Position numbers and translations under genes: made by a program. Of a stretch of DNA of 24,222 nt, positions 13,494 through 21,708 are shown in pieces (within the stretch, counting starts at the first letter, position 1; each line of letters begins with the position of its first letter). This DNA is from Nitrospirota bacterium (GTDB taxonomy: Bacteria > Nitrospirota > Nitrospiria > Nitrospirales > UBA8639), in assembly GCA_029879555.1 (NCBI GenBank), contig JAOUQB010000002.1:1-24222 (forward strand), in the 5' to 3' direction. Under the pieces are notes generated by a model, which worked only from the letters and a program-made list of their open reading frames with translations, made no database searches and was not told the DNA's origin.

Positions 13494-15838
13494 CCTCATC
13501 CGTTCAGGCACCTATCAGATCCGACCAGCGCGAGCGGATTCAACTGACAATTCGTGGAACGGTTCAAGGCATTGGTTTTCGCCCATTTGCATTTCGTTTG
13601 GCTCAAGACTTATCGCTCGGCGGGTGGATCGCCAATACCCCGCAGGGAACGTTGCTTGAATTGGAAGGGACTCCAAAAAATCTTCAAACTTTCCAGAAAC
13701 GGATCACGGCCGAGCTTCCTCTGACCGGAAACATCCAGGCCATGACATCAACCCATATTCCCGTCATTGGCCAGCGGTCTTTTTGTATTCATCCCAGCCA
13801 AGGGGATGATCAGGCACATTCAGTTATTTCGCCTGACCTCGCCACTTGTGAAGATTGTCTTCAAGATATCAAGAGCCCGAAGTCTCGCCGATATCGCTAT
13901 CCGTTCACCACCTGTGCCCAATGCGGACCCCGATTCAGTATTGCGCTTCGCCTGCCATACGATCGTCTCAACACGACAATGGATCAGTTTGTTATTTGCG
14001 AAGAGTGCCAATGCGAATATGATGATCCCTCTGACCGCCGGTTTCATGCGGAAACGATCGCCTGTCCCTCATGCGGCCCTCAGGTTGAATTATGGGATCA
14101 CGATGGGAAACTCCTGGCTCAACAAGAAGAGGGCCTTCAGGCGGCGGCAGAGATTATCAGACACGGAAGCATATTGGCCGTGAAAGGGTTAGGAGGATTT
14201 CAACTCTGGGTGAAGGCTGACTCATCGGAAGCCATCCAACGATTACGCCAACGCAAGCTTCGGCCAACCAAACCCATGGCGGTACTTTTTCATTCCTTGG
14301 CATCCCTCGATCAACATTGCTTGGTGTCCCCAGACGAAACAGCGCTGTTGACCTCCCCTGCTGCCCCAATCGTGTTAGTCAGAAAAAGGGCGACCTCAAC
14401 CTTGGCACACAACGTTTCACCCAATAATTCCTATGTGGGGGCCATGCTTCCCCATACACCGCTCCACCATCTTTTGGCGAATGAGCTCCTCATGCCAGTC
14501 ATCGCCACGAGTGGGAATCGTTCTGGGGAACCTCTGGTCATTGATGAACAGGATGCGGTCCATCGTCTTCACAGAATAGCCGATGCCTTTCTCGTGCATA
14601 ATCGTCCCATCGTCAGACCGGTTGATGATTCAATCGTTCAAGTCGTTAACGAGAAATGTCAGATGCGTCGTCGCGCCCGCGGGTATGTGCCCACGCCCCT
14701 ATCCGTGGAACTAGGTCTTGCCGCTGCTCGAGAATTGCTTCCTATTCTGGCTGTCGGCGGTCACCTTAAAAATACGGTTGCCGTGACCACTGCCGATCAG
14801 ATTATCGTCAGTCAACACATCGGAGATCTTTCGACTCCTGAAGCTTCCACTCAATTTGAACAAACGATTGCTGATATGCTGACCTTGTTTGCTGTCACAC
14901 CTCAAGCCATTGCATGTGATAGCCATCCAGATTATCGCTCATCAAGATTGGCTCATCAGTTCGGGCAGCGCCATCACATTCCCGTACTTCCCATCCAACA
15001 TCACCATGCCCACATCGCCGCATGCCAGGCTGAGCATGGCTTACAAGGCCCAGTCCTTGGCGTGGCGTGGGATGGAGCCGGATATGGATCAGACGAAACG
15101 ATATGGGGCGGAGAGTTTTTTCTGTGTGAAGATGCCGGGTTCAGACGCATGTTTCATGTAAGACCGTTCGGTCTTCCAGGTGGAGAGGTCTGCATGCGGG
15201 AACCACGTCGCGTCGCGCTGGCCTTATTGAATGAGGTCTTCGGCAAGGACGTGCTTGAATGGGACCTTCCGCCACTGCAATCCCTAGGATCACCTCTGTC
15301 TCGATCTTTAGTGGCGTTATTGGAGAAAGATGTCCATTGTCCAATCACGTCCAGTGTCGGTCGGCTTTTTGATGGGGTGAGTGCGTTGTTAGGCCTCTCA
15401 CAAATCGCGAGCTTTGAAGGCGAAGCGGCCATGGCCCTTGAATTTTTAGCAGACAGCGAAATAGAGCACACTCATCTTCAACCCTATCGCATTCCCATAG
15501 AGCCGCAGTCAGAGTCGCAAGGACCTTGGGTGGCCGATTGGCGACCATTGCTCGCTGCCATCGTCCAAGACATCTTCGAACACAAAAGCCCATCAACAAT
15601 TGCACTCGGATTTCATCACGCCCTCGCCATGCTGATTGCGGATGTGGCCGAACGCATTCAGTGCCCTCAGATCGTTCTCTCCGGTGGCGTCTTCCAAAAT
15701 GCCCTACTCCTCAAATTTTCTGAAGGCGAACTCACGAAACGGGGGTTCACCGTCTTTACGCCGCATCTATTTGGCCCCAATGATGGGGGCTTATCCTTGG
15801 GGCAGGCTGTCATTGCAAGAAATCAATTTGGACTGTAG
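13490..15838 (+). CDS. hypF: Carbamoyltransferase HypF
   Basis: A 782-residue protein of normal length with all HypF modules. The acylphosphatase domain (about 15-100) contains RGTVQGIGFRPFAFRLA. Next come two zinc-finger pairs (CEDC/CAQC and CEEC/CPSC, about 120-195), then a YrdC/Sua5-like domain (about 210-390, including VKGLGGFQLW and PTKPMAVLF) and a Kae1-like domain with the metal motif HHHAHIAAC (about 505-513) and late glycine-rich motifs (LSGGVFQN). It converts carbamoyl phosphate to carbamoyl-AMP and transfers the carbamoyl group to the C-terminal Cys of HypE, the source of the CN ligands. Start overlaps hypA; no truncation is seen. Confidence 0.95.
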   Translation: MTSSVQAPIRSDQRERIQLTIRGTVQGIGFRPFAFRLAQDLSLGGWIANTPQGTLLELEGTPKNLQTFQKRITAELPLTGNIQAMTSTHIPVIGQRSFCIHPSQGDDQAHSVISPDLATCEDCLQDIKSPKSRRYRYPFTTCAQCGPRFSIALRLPYDRLNTTMDQFVICEECQCEYDDPSDRRFHAETIACPSCGPQVELWDHDGKLLAQQEEGLQAAAEIIRHGSILAVKGLGGFQLWVKADSSEAIQRLRQRKLRPTKPMAVLFHSLASLDQHCLVSPDETALLTSPAAPIVLVRKRATSTLAHNVSPNNSYVGAMLPHTPLHHLLANELLMPVIATSGNRSGEPLVIDEQDAVHRLHRIADAFLVHNRPIVRPVDDSIVQVVNEKCQMRRRARGYVPTPLSVELGLAAARELLPILAVGGHLKNTVAVTTADQIIVSQHIGDLSTPEASTQFEQTIADMLTLFAVTPQAIACDSHPDYRSSRLAHQFGQRHHIPVLPIQHHHAHIAACQAEHGLQGPVLGVAWDGAGYGSDETIWGGEFFLCEDAGFRRMFHVRPFGLPGGEVCMREPRRVALALLNEVFGKDVLEWDLPPLQSLGSPLSRSLVALLEKDVHCPITSSVGRLFDGVSALLGLSQIASFEGEAAMALEFLADSEIEHTHLQPYRIPIEPQSESQGPWVADWRPLLAAIVQDIFEHKSPSTIALGFHHALAMLIADVAERIQCPQIVLSGGVFQNALLLKFSEGELTKRGFTVFTPHLFGPNDGGLSLGQAVIARNQFGL

Positions 15839-15907
15839 AAATGAATAATTCGTGTATTCATCACCGCCATATAATTTTCACTTTTCCCAAGGCGCCATTC
15901 GTCAAAC

Positions 15908-15945
15908 TTCCTCCCCTTGGAAGGGAGAATTTAGGTGGGGGAGAA
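15908..15945 (-). repeat. C/G-rich repeat, variant form
   Basis: On the minus strand this reads as a CTCCCCCAC tract, AAATTCTCCC and CCAAGGGGAG, a relative of the main palindrome with a longer spacer. Confidence 0.5.
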
Positions 15946-16003
15946 TTATCAGATTATGCATGCGCACATGAACATTGAAAAAATCACATCGTCCCACGCT
16001 TCT

Positions 16004-16039
16004 ACCTCCCCTCGCCCCTCCTTACAAAGGAGGGGAAAA
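16004..16039 (+). repeat. C/G-rich palindromic repeat, variant copy
   Basis: ACCTCCCCTCG then CCCCTCCTT (16015-16023), ACA, AAGGAGGGG (16027-16035) and AAAA. The arms are exact, 9 bp, with the same layout as the main repeat but TCC in place of CCC. Confidence 0.65.
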
Positions 16040-16159
16040 TTCGAAAACAATGCAAACTCTCTGTACCCAGGCTAAACCTAAAAGATTCTTACATTCGAGC
16101 CCCCCATGTCCTTCCAGCAACATTCATCTGCAAGGGGATTCGCCTAAAGGTTTTTGGAT

Positions 16160-16408
16160 ATGTGCTTAGCCATTCCAGGACAAATTCAACGCATTGCAGA
16201 TGATGAACTCCGCACGGGAACCGTTTCGTTTGCTGGCGTGACAAAAGAGGTGTGCTTGGCGTTGGTTCCCGAGGCTTTAGTTGGGGATTACGTGATCGTC
16301 CATGTGGGCTTTGCCATTAGTAAAGTGGATGAGCAAGCGGCTAAAGAATCGATCTTGTTGATTGAACAACTGAGTTCTGGCCAAACCGATGAGAGTCCTT
16401 CCTCATGA
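16160..16408 (+). CDS. hypC: Hydrogenase assembly chaperone HypC
   Basis: An 82-residue chaperone starting at the ATG at 16160, giving MCLAIPGQI: the family needs Cys directly after the initiator Met, and this Cys binds the Fe(CN)2CO unit and the immature large subunit. A TTG six bases earlier would hide that Cys and is rejected. Length is normal, and the sequence has the small beta-barrel pattern ([31 protein letters not shown]). The stop overlaps hypD by 4 bp. Confidence 0.94.
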   Translation: MCLAIPGQIQRIADDELRTGTVSFAGVTKEVCLALVPEALVGDYVIVHVGFAISKVDEQAAKESILLIEQLSSGQTDESPSS

Positions 16409-17517
16409 AATACGTGGATGAATATCGAGACCCGAAAGCGGTGGAAACGCTTTCCAAAGAAATCCATCACATCACTCGCCATCCCTGGACCATTATGGAA
16501 GTTTGCGGCGGACAAACCCATTCCATCGTCAAGTATGGGCTGGATCGGCTGTTGCCCCCCGAGGTCACTCTGATTCATGGTCCTGGATGTCCAGTTTGTG
16601 TCACTCCCATTGAATTGATTGATACGGCTTGCGAACTCGCTAAGCTTCCCGAGGTCATTCTTTGTTCTTTCGGAGACATGCTCCGCGTTCCAGGAACCCA
16701 TGAGGATTTACTACGGGTTAAAGCCCAAGGAGGAGATGTTCGCATCATCTATTCGCCTCTTGATGCCGTTGCCATCGCCCAAGCGAATCCCTCAAGCCAG
16801 ATCGTCATCTTTGCTGTGGGCTTTGAAACCACAGCCCCGGCTCAGGCCATGGCCATTATCCAGGCGCAACGGCTGAAGTTGCAAAACTTTTTCGTCCTTG
16901 TGGCTCATGTGTTAGTCCCTCCAGCGATGGAAGCGTTGCTTTCTTCGCCTGAAAATCGCATACAAGGATTTCTTGCCGCTGGACATGTGTGCACAATCAT
17001 GGGCTATGAGATGTATGAACCCATCACTCAGAAATACCACGTCCCCCTTGTGGTGACAGGATTCGAGCCAGTCGACATTCTGGAAGGGGTGAAAATGGTC
17101 GTTCATCAATTGGAGGAAGGGTGTGCTATCGTCGAAAACCAATACGCCCGATCAGTTCACCGCTGTGGAAACGTGGAAGCGCAGAGAATTATTGATGACG
17201 TCTTTGAACCCGCATCGCGCAACTGGCGAGGAATTGGAAGTATTCCCAACAGCGGGCTGAAACTTCGACCGGCCTTTGCCCGATTTGATGCCCTCCAACA
17301 CTTTCACGATCGCATTCACCTGACTGAAGCCACAACTTCTCCTTCATCCCAATGTGAAAGCGGTCGAATTCTTCAGGGCCTCATGAAACCTTCAGACTGC
17401 TCCGCATTTGGTACCCGGTGTACACCGGACCATCCCCTTGGTGCTCCTATGGTGTCGAGTGAAGGAGCCTGCGCAGCTTATTATCGGTACCGTCCGGAAT
17501 CCATAGCCAAGATATAA
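16405..17517 (+). CDS. hypD: Hydrogenase Fe-cofactor assembly protein HypD
   Basis: A 370-residue scaffold on which, with HypC, Fe(CN)2CO is built. Signature motifs: [15 protein letters not shown] (about 32-46), [11 protein letters not shown] (about 58-68), GFETTAPAQ (about 139-147), GYEMYEPI and [10 protein letters not shown]. The C-terminal Cys-rich block ([38 protein letters not shown]) holds the 4Fe-4S ligands. No key residue appears missing. The start overlaps hypC by 4 bp and the stop is 3 bp before hypE. Confidence 0.95.
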   Translation: MKYVDEYRDPKAVETLSKEIHHITRHPWTIMEVCGGQTHSIVKYGLDRLLPPEVTLIHGPGCPVCVTPIELIDTACELAKLPEVILCSFGDMLRVPGTHEDLLRVKAQGGDVRIIYSPLDAVAIAQANPSSQIVIFAVGFETTAPAQAMAIIQAQRLKLQNFFVLVAHVLVPPAMEALLSSPENRIQGFLAAGHVCTIMGYEMYEPITQKYHVPLVVTGFEPVDILEGVKMVVHQLEEGCAIVENQYARSVHRCGNVEAQRIIDDVFEPASRNWRGIGSIPNSGLKLRPAFARFDALQHFHDRIHLTEATTSPSSQCESGRILQGLMKPSDCSAFGTRCTPDHPLGAPMVSSEGACAAYYRYRPESIAKI

Positions 17518-17520
17518 ATC

Positions 17521-18588
17521 ATGCCTCAACCATCTTCATTCGATCCGCAATGTCCCTTACCCCTCACATCAGATGACACCATTCGCCTCGCGCATGGCGG
17601 CGGAGGGCGCCTGATGCAACAACTCATTCAAGAGATTTTCCTCGAGGCTTTTTCCAATTCATATTTGAACACATTACAAGACAGTGCTGTCCTCCCTGCC
17701 CAGGATGGTCGCTTGGCCATGACCACCGATTCCTATGTGGTTCAACCACTCTTTTTCCCAGGGGGTGACATTGGCAGCCTGGCGGTGCATGGCACGATCA
17801 ATGACCTGGCTATGATGGGTGGGAACCCGCGTTATCTGAGTGCCGGATTTATTCTGGAAGAGGGATTACCGATTACCACGCTCAAGCAGGTCGTTTCGTC
17901 TATGGCGAAGACGGCACAGGACTGTGGAGTTCAGATTGTCTGTGGCGACACAAAAGTGGTGGATCGGGGGAAAGGCGATCAGATTTTTATTAATACCACA
18001 GGTCTGGGTGTGATTCCTCAATCAGTCGATATCGGCCCACATCGCCTGACTCCAGGGGATCGGATCATCGTCAGCGGAGACTTGGGCGCACATGGCATGG
18101 CCGTGTTAAGCCAGCGCCAAGGCTTGGAGTTTTCGGGAAACCTGCGCAGCGATTCCGCCCCACTCCATACGGTCATTGCTGATTTACTCAATCACCACAT
18201 TACCATCCATTGTCTTCGAGATTTGACTCGTGGTGGGTTGGCCAGCGCGTTGAACGAACTCGCCACCGCCGGGCCACGTACCATGACGATTGAAGAGTCT
18301 CGCATTCCAATAGGTGAGCCGGTCCGTGGAGCCTGTGAAATTCTTGGGCTCGATCCGCTCTATGTCGCCAACGAAGGACGGTTCGTGATGTTTCTTCCCC
18401 CAGAAGACGTAGACAAGGCCCTTTCCCTTCTGCATCAACATGCCGTCTCACAAGAAGCCGCAGTCATCGGAGAAATTGGAGTGACCCCATCAACCCCAAA
18501 CCAAACCCTCGTCACTCTTCAAACTAGATATGGCACGCATCGAATCCTCGACCTGCTTTCCGGAGAACAACTCCCAAGAATTTGTTAA
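17521..18588 (+). CDS. hypE: Carbamoyl dehydratase HypE
   Basis: A 355-residue PurM/AIR-synthase-like ATPase. The N-terminal HGGGGRLMQQLI, then MTTDSYVVQPLFFPGGDIG and HGTINDLAMMGGNP, are the family signature. The protein ends in the invariant PRIC: the final Cys accepts the carbamoyl group from HypF and is dehydrated to a thiocyanate, which supplies CN. It is the last gene of the hypC-hypD-hypE unit; 438 bp of non-coding sequence follow. Confidence 0.95.
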   Translation: MPQPSSFDPQCPLPLTSDDTIRLAHGGGGRLMQQLIQEIFLEAFSNSYLNTLQDSAVLPAQDGRLAMTTDSYVVQPLFFPGGDIGSLAVHGTINDLAMMGGNPRYLSAGFILEEGLPITTLKQVVSSMAKTAQDCGVQIVCGDTKVVDRGKGDQIFINTTGLGVIPQSVDIGPHRLTPGDRIIVSGDLGAHGMAVLSQRQGLEFSGNLRSDSAPLHTVIADLLNHHITIHCLRDLTRGGLASALNELATAGPRTMTIEESRIPIGEPVRGACEILGLDPLYVANEGRFVMFLPPEDVDKALSLLHQHAVSQEAAVIGEIGVTPSTPNQTLVTLQTRYGTHRILDLLSGEQLPRIC

Positions 18589-19026
18589 CATTGAACAAGC
18601 TCCTAATAGAGGTGGACAGGGTAAAGAGAGAAAAGGAAGGTCCTTCCGCTATCTATTCTGGGAAACGGAATCGTTCTTCCTCGTCATTCCCGACAGTTGT
18701 TGTCGGGGATCTATCTCAGGCTATCTTTCCCAAATGGTTCTGGCGGGAATCTCGCTGCAAATAACTTCGAGAAATCCCTGCCAATAACCACAGAGGCAAG
18801 TTCACCAACCCGCAGAGATGACAACGGAAACGAAGAGGTTCTTTACCAAACGGTGAGCAAACTGGTGAAGTTTCCCCCTTAGAAAAAGGGGGCAAGAGAA
18901 ATTTTCAAATCCTTATGCCGTGATTTCAAAACTGCATACGACAGGAACCGGCATGTCCCACTCTCCAGAAAATAAACAATGGCACAGGAGTCAATTCCGC
19001 AGATTTGCCCCGACACTCGTCAAGTC
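18589..19026. other. 438-bp intergenic region after hypE with two repeats
   Basis: No ORF here has a credible start and composition. It contains a hairpin within a CGTCATTCCCGACA-type repeat (CCCGACA 18689-18695, GTTGT loop, TGTCGGG 18701-18707), a repeat type common in bacterial intergenic DNA, and an inverted copy of the C/G-rich palindrome (18871-18906). It marks the boundary between the hydrogenase locus and accessory DNA. Confidence 0.6.
18871..18906 (-). repeat. C/G-rich palindromic repeat, inverted copy
   Basis: TTTCCCCCTT-AGAA-AAAGGGGG followed by CAAGAGAAATTTT: the reverse of the usual AAATCTC-CCCCC layout. The stem is slightly imperfect. Confidence 0.7.
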
Positions 19027-19464
19027 TTATTTTTGCAAAGGGTCAACAACTTCAAGGAAGGGGAATCGGTGAAAATCTGTATCCCGCGTATAGACTCGAC
19101 GAATTCCATGCTCACGCATCAGCACCGCAGTATGAGCATCGTGAATCAGGTTTCCGGACAGGTAGGGAACCTCTTGGCACACTTGCTCAAAGATGACCCC
19201 ATGTCGCTCTGTTTCAAGTAAGATATCTAACCCTGGGGATTGGAGAAGGGCCTGAATAAATTTCCAGGCTTGCTGGGCTGTCCAAGGATTTCGTAAGACC
19301 TTCGCATGGGTCGTGACACGGAGAAATTCATACACGATCCCCCAGGTGATATACCAGGCCCCTTGTTGGCGTCGCCACTCCTCTAAGGCTTTCCGGCAAG
19401 GGCCATGACCCACCCCATCGGCGTCAGCCGCATAGATGAGGATATTGGTATCGACGACGAACAC
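19027..19464 (-). CDS. vapC: PIN-domain toxin, VapC type
   Basis: A 145-residue single PIN domain. Conserved acids are D5 (VVDTNILIYA), E46 (VYEFLRV), D109 (LIHDAHTAVL) and D128/D130 (TRDTDFHRF), enough to bind the catalytic Mg. VapC toxins are RNases, usually cutting a tRNA or rRNA loop; the target here is unknown. The start codon overlaps the antitoxin's stop by 1 bp. Length is normal, and the terminus FLEVVDPLQK is the usual VapC ending. It appears intact. Confidence 0.9.
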   Translation of the reverse strand: MFVVDTNILIYAADADGVGHGPCRKALEEWRRQQGAWYITWGIVYEFLRVTTHAKVLRNPWTAQQAWKFIQALLQSPGLDILLETERHGVIFEQVCQEVPYLSGNLIHDAHTAVLMREHGIRRVYTRDTDFHRFPFLEVVDPLQK

Positions 19465-19691
19465 TATCGTCCGTCCATGACCTGATAGAGGGCATCACGA
19501 TTCTCTATCTCGACCAGATGGCCTCCACTCTGAAAGGAAGGTAGGGGGGGAAGGGACACACGGCTTTTTCGGGAACGGAATAGGGCACGTAGGGCCGTCT
19601 CAACCAACTCCGACATGGTTCGATTTTGTCGAGCCGATTCCTGTTTGAGTTGGGCCATAACCGAATCATCAATGTTGAGCGTGGTCTTCAT
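19464..19691 (-). CDS. vapB: Ribbon-helix-helix antitoxin, VapB type
   Basis: A 75-residue protein. The N-terminal MKTTLNIDDSVMAQLKQESA with RTMSELVETALRALF is a ribbon-helix-helix DNA-binding domain (about 1-45); the rest (VSLPPLPSF and on) is the toxin-binding tail. The start at 19691 is preferred to the ATG at 19703 because the family begins MKTTLNID and because the promoter would start transcription about at 19691. It should neutralise the toxin and repress its own promoter through the palindrome at 19690-19705. Confidence 0.87.
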   Translation of the reverse strand: MKTTLNIDDSVMAQLKQESARQNRTMSELVETALRALFRSRKSRVSLPPLPSFQSGGHLVEIENRDALYQVMDGR

Positions 19692-19727
19692 ATGGTTTAC
19701 CATATTTTATGTATGGCTATATGTCAA
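19690..19727 (-). promoter_or_regulatory. vapBC promoter with overlapping operator
   Basis: On the minus strand a perfect -35 TTGACA (19727-19722) is followed after 17 bp by a -10 TATGGT (19704-19699). The -10 lies in a perfect inverted repeat, ATATGGT-TT-ACCATAT (plus-strand 19690-19705), the likely antitoxin operator. The predicted start falls at or next to the A of the ATG at 19691, so the message would be leaderless. Confidence 0.6.
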
Positions 19728-19803
19728 TAGCGCCTTTAAATGTTGAACAATGAGAATATCGAAGCTATATTTCTCCAGGGAGTTACTAGCCATCTAGCAG
19801 GAG

Positions 19804-19925
19804 GGGTCGGTTCAAAAAAGTCTGTCCAGCAAGACCGCAGACCATTTTGAGGGCGGAGCATACCTTCAGTAGGTGAGCACTGAAAATGGGCGAGAACGCC
19901 GCTGGCGGCTTTTTTCAATCGACCC
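19804..19925. mobile_element. 122-bp foldback (MITE-like) element
   Basis: The ends are imperfect inverted repeats of about 25-27 bp: left GGGTCGGTTCAAAAAAG... (19804-19830) and right, read in reverse, GGGTCGATTGAAAAAAG... (19901-19925), with CCAGC at both inner edges. Inner blocks CCATTTT (19842-19848) and AAAATGG (19883-19889) pair too, so the whole element can fold into one long hairpin. The inner part has GCCGCTGGCGGC followed by six T, like a terminator. It has no coding capacity. A related CCGC...CGAGAACGCCGCTGG...TTTTTCA sequence is, from memory, a dispersed repeat in Nitrospira. Confidence 0.6.
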
Positions 19926-19963
19926 ATTTTAGAAAATTCAGTCTATCAAAGGAGGAAGGCCAC

Positions 19964-20325
19964 ATGATCAAATTCATGATGTGTTGACGCCGGCGCACTG
20001 ATATGACTCGCGCGGAATTTCAAGCGTATTGGCAAAACAACCATGGCCCCTTCTTCATGAAAATGCCGCCACGATGAGAGCCAAAAAATATGTCCAATCG
20101 TTGACTCTCGATACCCCCTTAAACGAAGGGCATAGGACTTCGAGAGGCATATTGCCAGAATATGACGGTATCGCCGAGGTATGGTTCGAATCGGAAGAGG
20201 ATCTTATGGAAGCTATGAGTTCACCGGAGGGGCAGAAGCTCAGTGCCGCGCTCCTGGAAGATGAGGAAAAGTTTATCGATCAAACGCAATCTTCAGGCTT
20301 CATTGTACAGGAGGATGAACTGTAG
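19964..20325 (+). pseudogene. EthD-domain protein, pseudogene (nonsense plus frameshift)
   Basis: AAAGGAGG lies upstream of the ATG at 19964, which opens MIKFMMC, then TGA (19985-19987), then RRRTDMTRAEFQAYWQNNHGPFFM. This is the typical EthD dimeric alpha/beta-barrel opening (MIKF-x-RR-x-D-M-x-EF-x-YW-x2-HGP). At the run of four A (20060-20063) the frame must shift by -1 (a lost A) to continue as NAATMRAKKYVQ through EVWFESEEDLMEAMSSPEGQ to the stop at 20325. So at least two lesions exist. The 98-residue frame starting at 20029 is only the downstream half, with a meaningless N-terminus. Proteins of this family are small oxygenase- or reductase-associated proteins. Sequencing error could explain the A-run lesion but not easily both. 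Confidence 0.8.
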
Positions 20326-20418
20326 GTAGCGAAAAAAATACGTCAGTGCTGGGTCAGCCCGGCCTCCATTACTCAAAGCATTACAGCGGACATTGAATCA
20401 TGGTAAATCCCTTTTGCC

Positions 20419-20478
20419 GTCTAACGCTTGAATTAAACCGCACCGTTTTTTGGCGACGATTTGAACGGCTTGTTATAG
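20419..20478 (-). other. Integron attC site
   Basis: On the minus strand the site runs from CTATAAC (R'' core, 20478-20472) through AAGCCGTTCAAATCG, a short A-rich loop, and GGTTTAATTCAAGC to GTTAGAC (R' core, 20425-20419, fitting GTTRRRY). The halves pair imperfectly, with unpaired bases, as attC sites do. The TTTAATTCAAGCGTTAGA part matches the 3' half of the well-known aadA cassette attC. The stop codon of the gene at 20473-21006 lies inside the R'' core, a usual cassette arrangement. No integrase gene is in the window. Confidence 0.78.
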
Positions 20479-21006
20479 GGCATTTAACTCTCGCCAAAAA
20501 TTAACACCGCCGCGCTCTATTAACTCAAGACTTTGACCTTGTTGCAGTACTGGTATTTTTTGAACATACATTTTAAAACCCGTTGCACTCAAGGCAATTT
20601 CGCCTTCCTGGCATTCAAAGCGGAATGTGTACTCTGTGAATTTTCCGTTTTTTGCATTACGTGGATTTTCCATGTGCAGATCCGCTACTTCAATTTCCCC
20701 TTGTTGTGACTCTATATCAATATTAATATCAAATGCGTTTTCAAAAACCATTGTGACTGGAGCTACCCAGAATTTAAAATATTCTTCGCCCTCTTTAGGG
20801 TGCACCCACTTAAATATGTAATCTAAGTCAATGAGGTATTCCCACGCTTTAGGTTTCGCTAAAAACCCCCATACTTTCGCATCGTGCCAACCCATAACCT
20901 TAAAATCATCTTCAGTCCAGATTGGCTTTTCTAATTCGTATGCTTCCAAGGTTCTATGCCTTATAACAATGTTTTGGCCGATCCACATAAGAGCCGGATC
21001 GGCCAT
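20473..21006 (-). CDS. Hypothetical integron-cassette protein
   Basis: A 177-residue soluble protein from the ATG at 21006 (MADPALMWIGQNIVIRHR), with GGACAGAA just upstream; the frame is open 13 codons further, but only to a TTG. No signal peptide, membrane segment or family is recognised. The sequence is acidic and aromatic (W-x8-GW-x2-AKVWGFLAKPKAWEYLIDLDYIFKWVHP), with a later beta-rich part (GKFTEYTFRFECQEGEIAL). Its TAA is within the attC core, so it is almost certainly a cassette gene. The coding region is visibly richer in A/T than the hydrogenase genes, consistent with foreign origin. The upstream boundary of the cassette was not found. Function unknown. Confidence 0.75.
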   Translation of the reverse strand: MADPALMWIGQNIVIRHRTLEAYELEKPIWTEDDFKVMGWHDAKVWGFLAKPKAWEYLIDLDYIFKWVHPKEGEEYFKFWVAPVTMVFENAFDINIDIESQQGEIEVADLHMENPRNAKNGKFTEYTFRFECQEGEIALSATGFKMYVQKIPVLQQGQSLELIERGGVNFWRELNAL

Positions 21007-21203
21007 TTTCTGTCCGTAAAAAACGCCACTATGGTTCGTGAACAATACGCCATAATTTGTGCCGTTTCAATGAGTTGCAACTGGGCTACCATGTTTCACG
21101 GGTTCTTATGCGGATCGCCGTACCCCCCCTCTTCTGATGGCCGTCAGAGGTCATCCGCCAAAGCTTAAACCTTGCAAAAGACAACGATTCGAAGACTTGA
21201 TTG

Positions 21204-21530
21204 TCAACCTTCCTGTGTACTCAATTTTTCAATAATTGCTTTACAGTCTCGCACAATATCATCAAGGGCTGACTCTAGGTATTCTCGCTCTTCACGTTCG
21301 ATTCTCTCCAAATAGGATACACTACACTGTTCTTTAAGAGAACCAAACGGCAAGTGATCCATCTCACTTGAAGTCGCGAGAATTTGTTGAATGCTTTTAT
21401 CCGCATCCAATCCAATAGAGTGAGCGATCCTCGCCAGTCGATGGCAGCCTTCTAATGGATGCAGAGTACCCTTGATTATTGAGGTGGCGAGGTCGATAGC
21501 TTCTTGTCGTTTTGATGCATCAATGTCCAT
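21204..21530 (-). CDS. DUF2489-like hypothetical protein
   Basis: A 108-residue protein from the ATG at 21530 (MDIDASKRQEAIDLATSII), with GGAATAG about 6 nt upstream; a longer frame to 21641 adds 37 residues without a ribosome site. The pattern RQEAIDLA-x4-GTLHPLEGCHRLARI, then DHLPFGSL and a charged helix ending DIVRDCKAIIEKL, resembles small DUF2489-type proteins. It is soluble and mostly helical. It is on the same strand as the cassette gene but 198 bp away, with no attC between them that I can see. Its role is unknown. Confidence 0.65.
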   Translation of the reverse strand: MDIDASKRQEAIDLATSIIKGTLHPLEGCHRLARIAHSIGLDADKSIQQILATSSEMDHLPFGSLKEQCSVSYLERIEREEREYLESALDDIVRDCKAIIEKLSTQEG

Positions 21531-21708
21531 AACTATTCCAGACTGAGATTTGTTTAAAAATTGACTCGTTGACCATTTTGTCGTCAATGGCCGCTTTCGA
21601 TTGTCATTATGAACAGTTATCGATTGGATTTCTAGAACCAATTGTCAATATAGGGAGATTGCAAACAGGAATGATACCGATAGGGATGGAGCCCGATGAC
21701 TGGGCCTT

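Larger units (their letters stand above)
15839..16159. other. 321-bp intergenic region between hypF and hypC
   Basis: No convincing gene. It holds two repeats: CTCCCCTTGGAAGGGAGAATTT with a trailing GTGGGGGAGAA (15908-15945), and a perfect hairpin CCCCTCCTT-ACA-AAGGAGGGG (16015-16035). They divide the maturation genes into protease-hypA-hypF and hypC-hypD-hypE. Confidence 0.6.

Noticed and set aside
19985..19987. TGA in the EthD gene as a selenocysteine codon
   Set aside because: The family does not have a redox Cys/Sec at that position, and a separate frameshift in the same gene makes loss of function the simpler reading.
21007..21203. A second attC site between the cassette gene and the DUF2489-like gene
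   Set aside because: I looked for GTTRRRY/RYYYAAC pairs with intervening complementary arms and found none convincing, so a two-cassette array is not supported.
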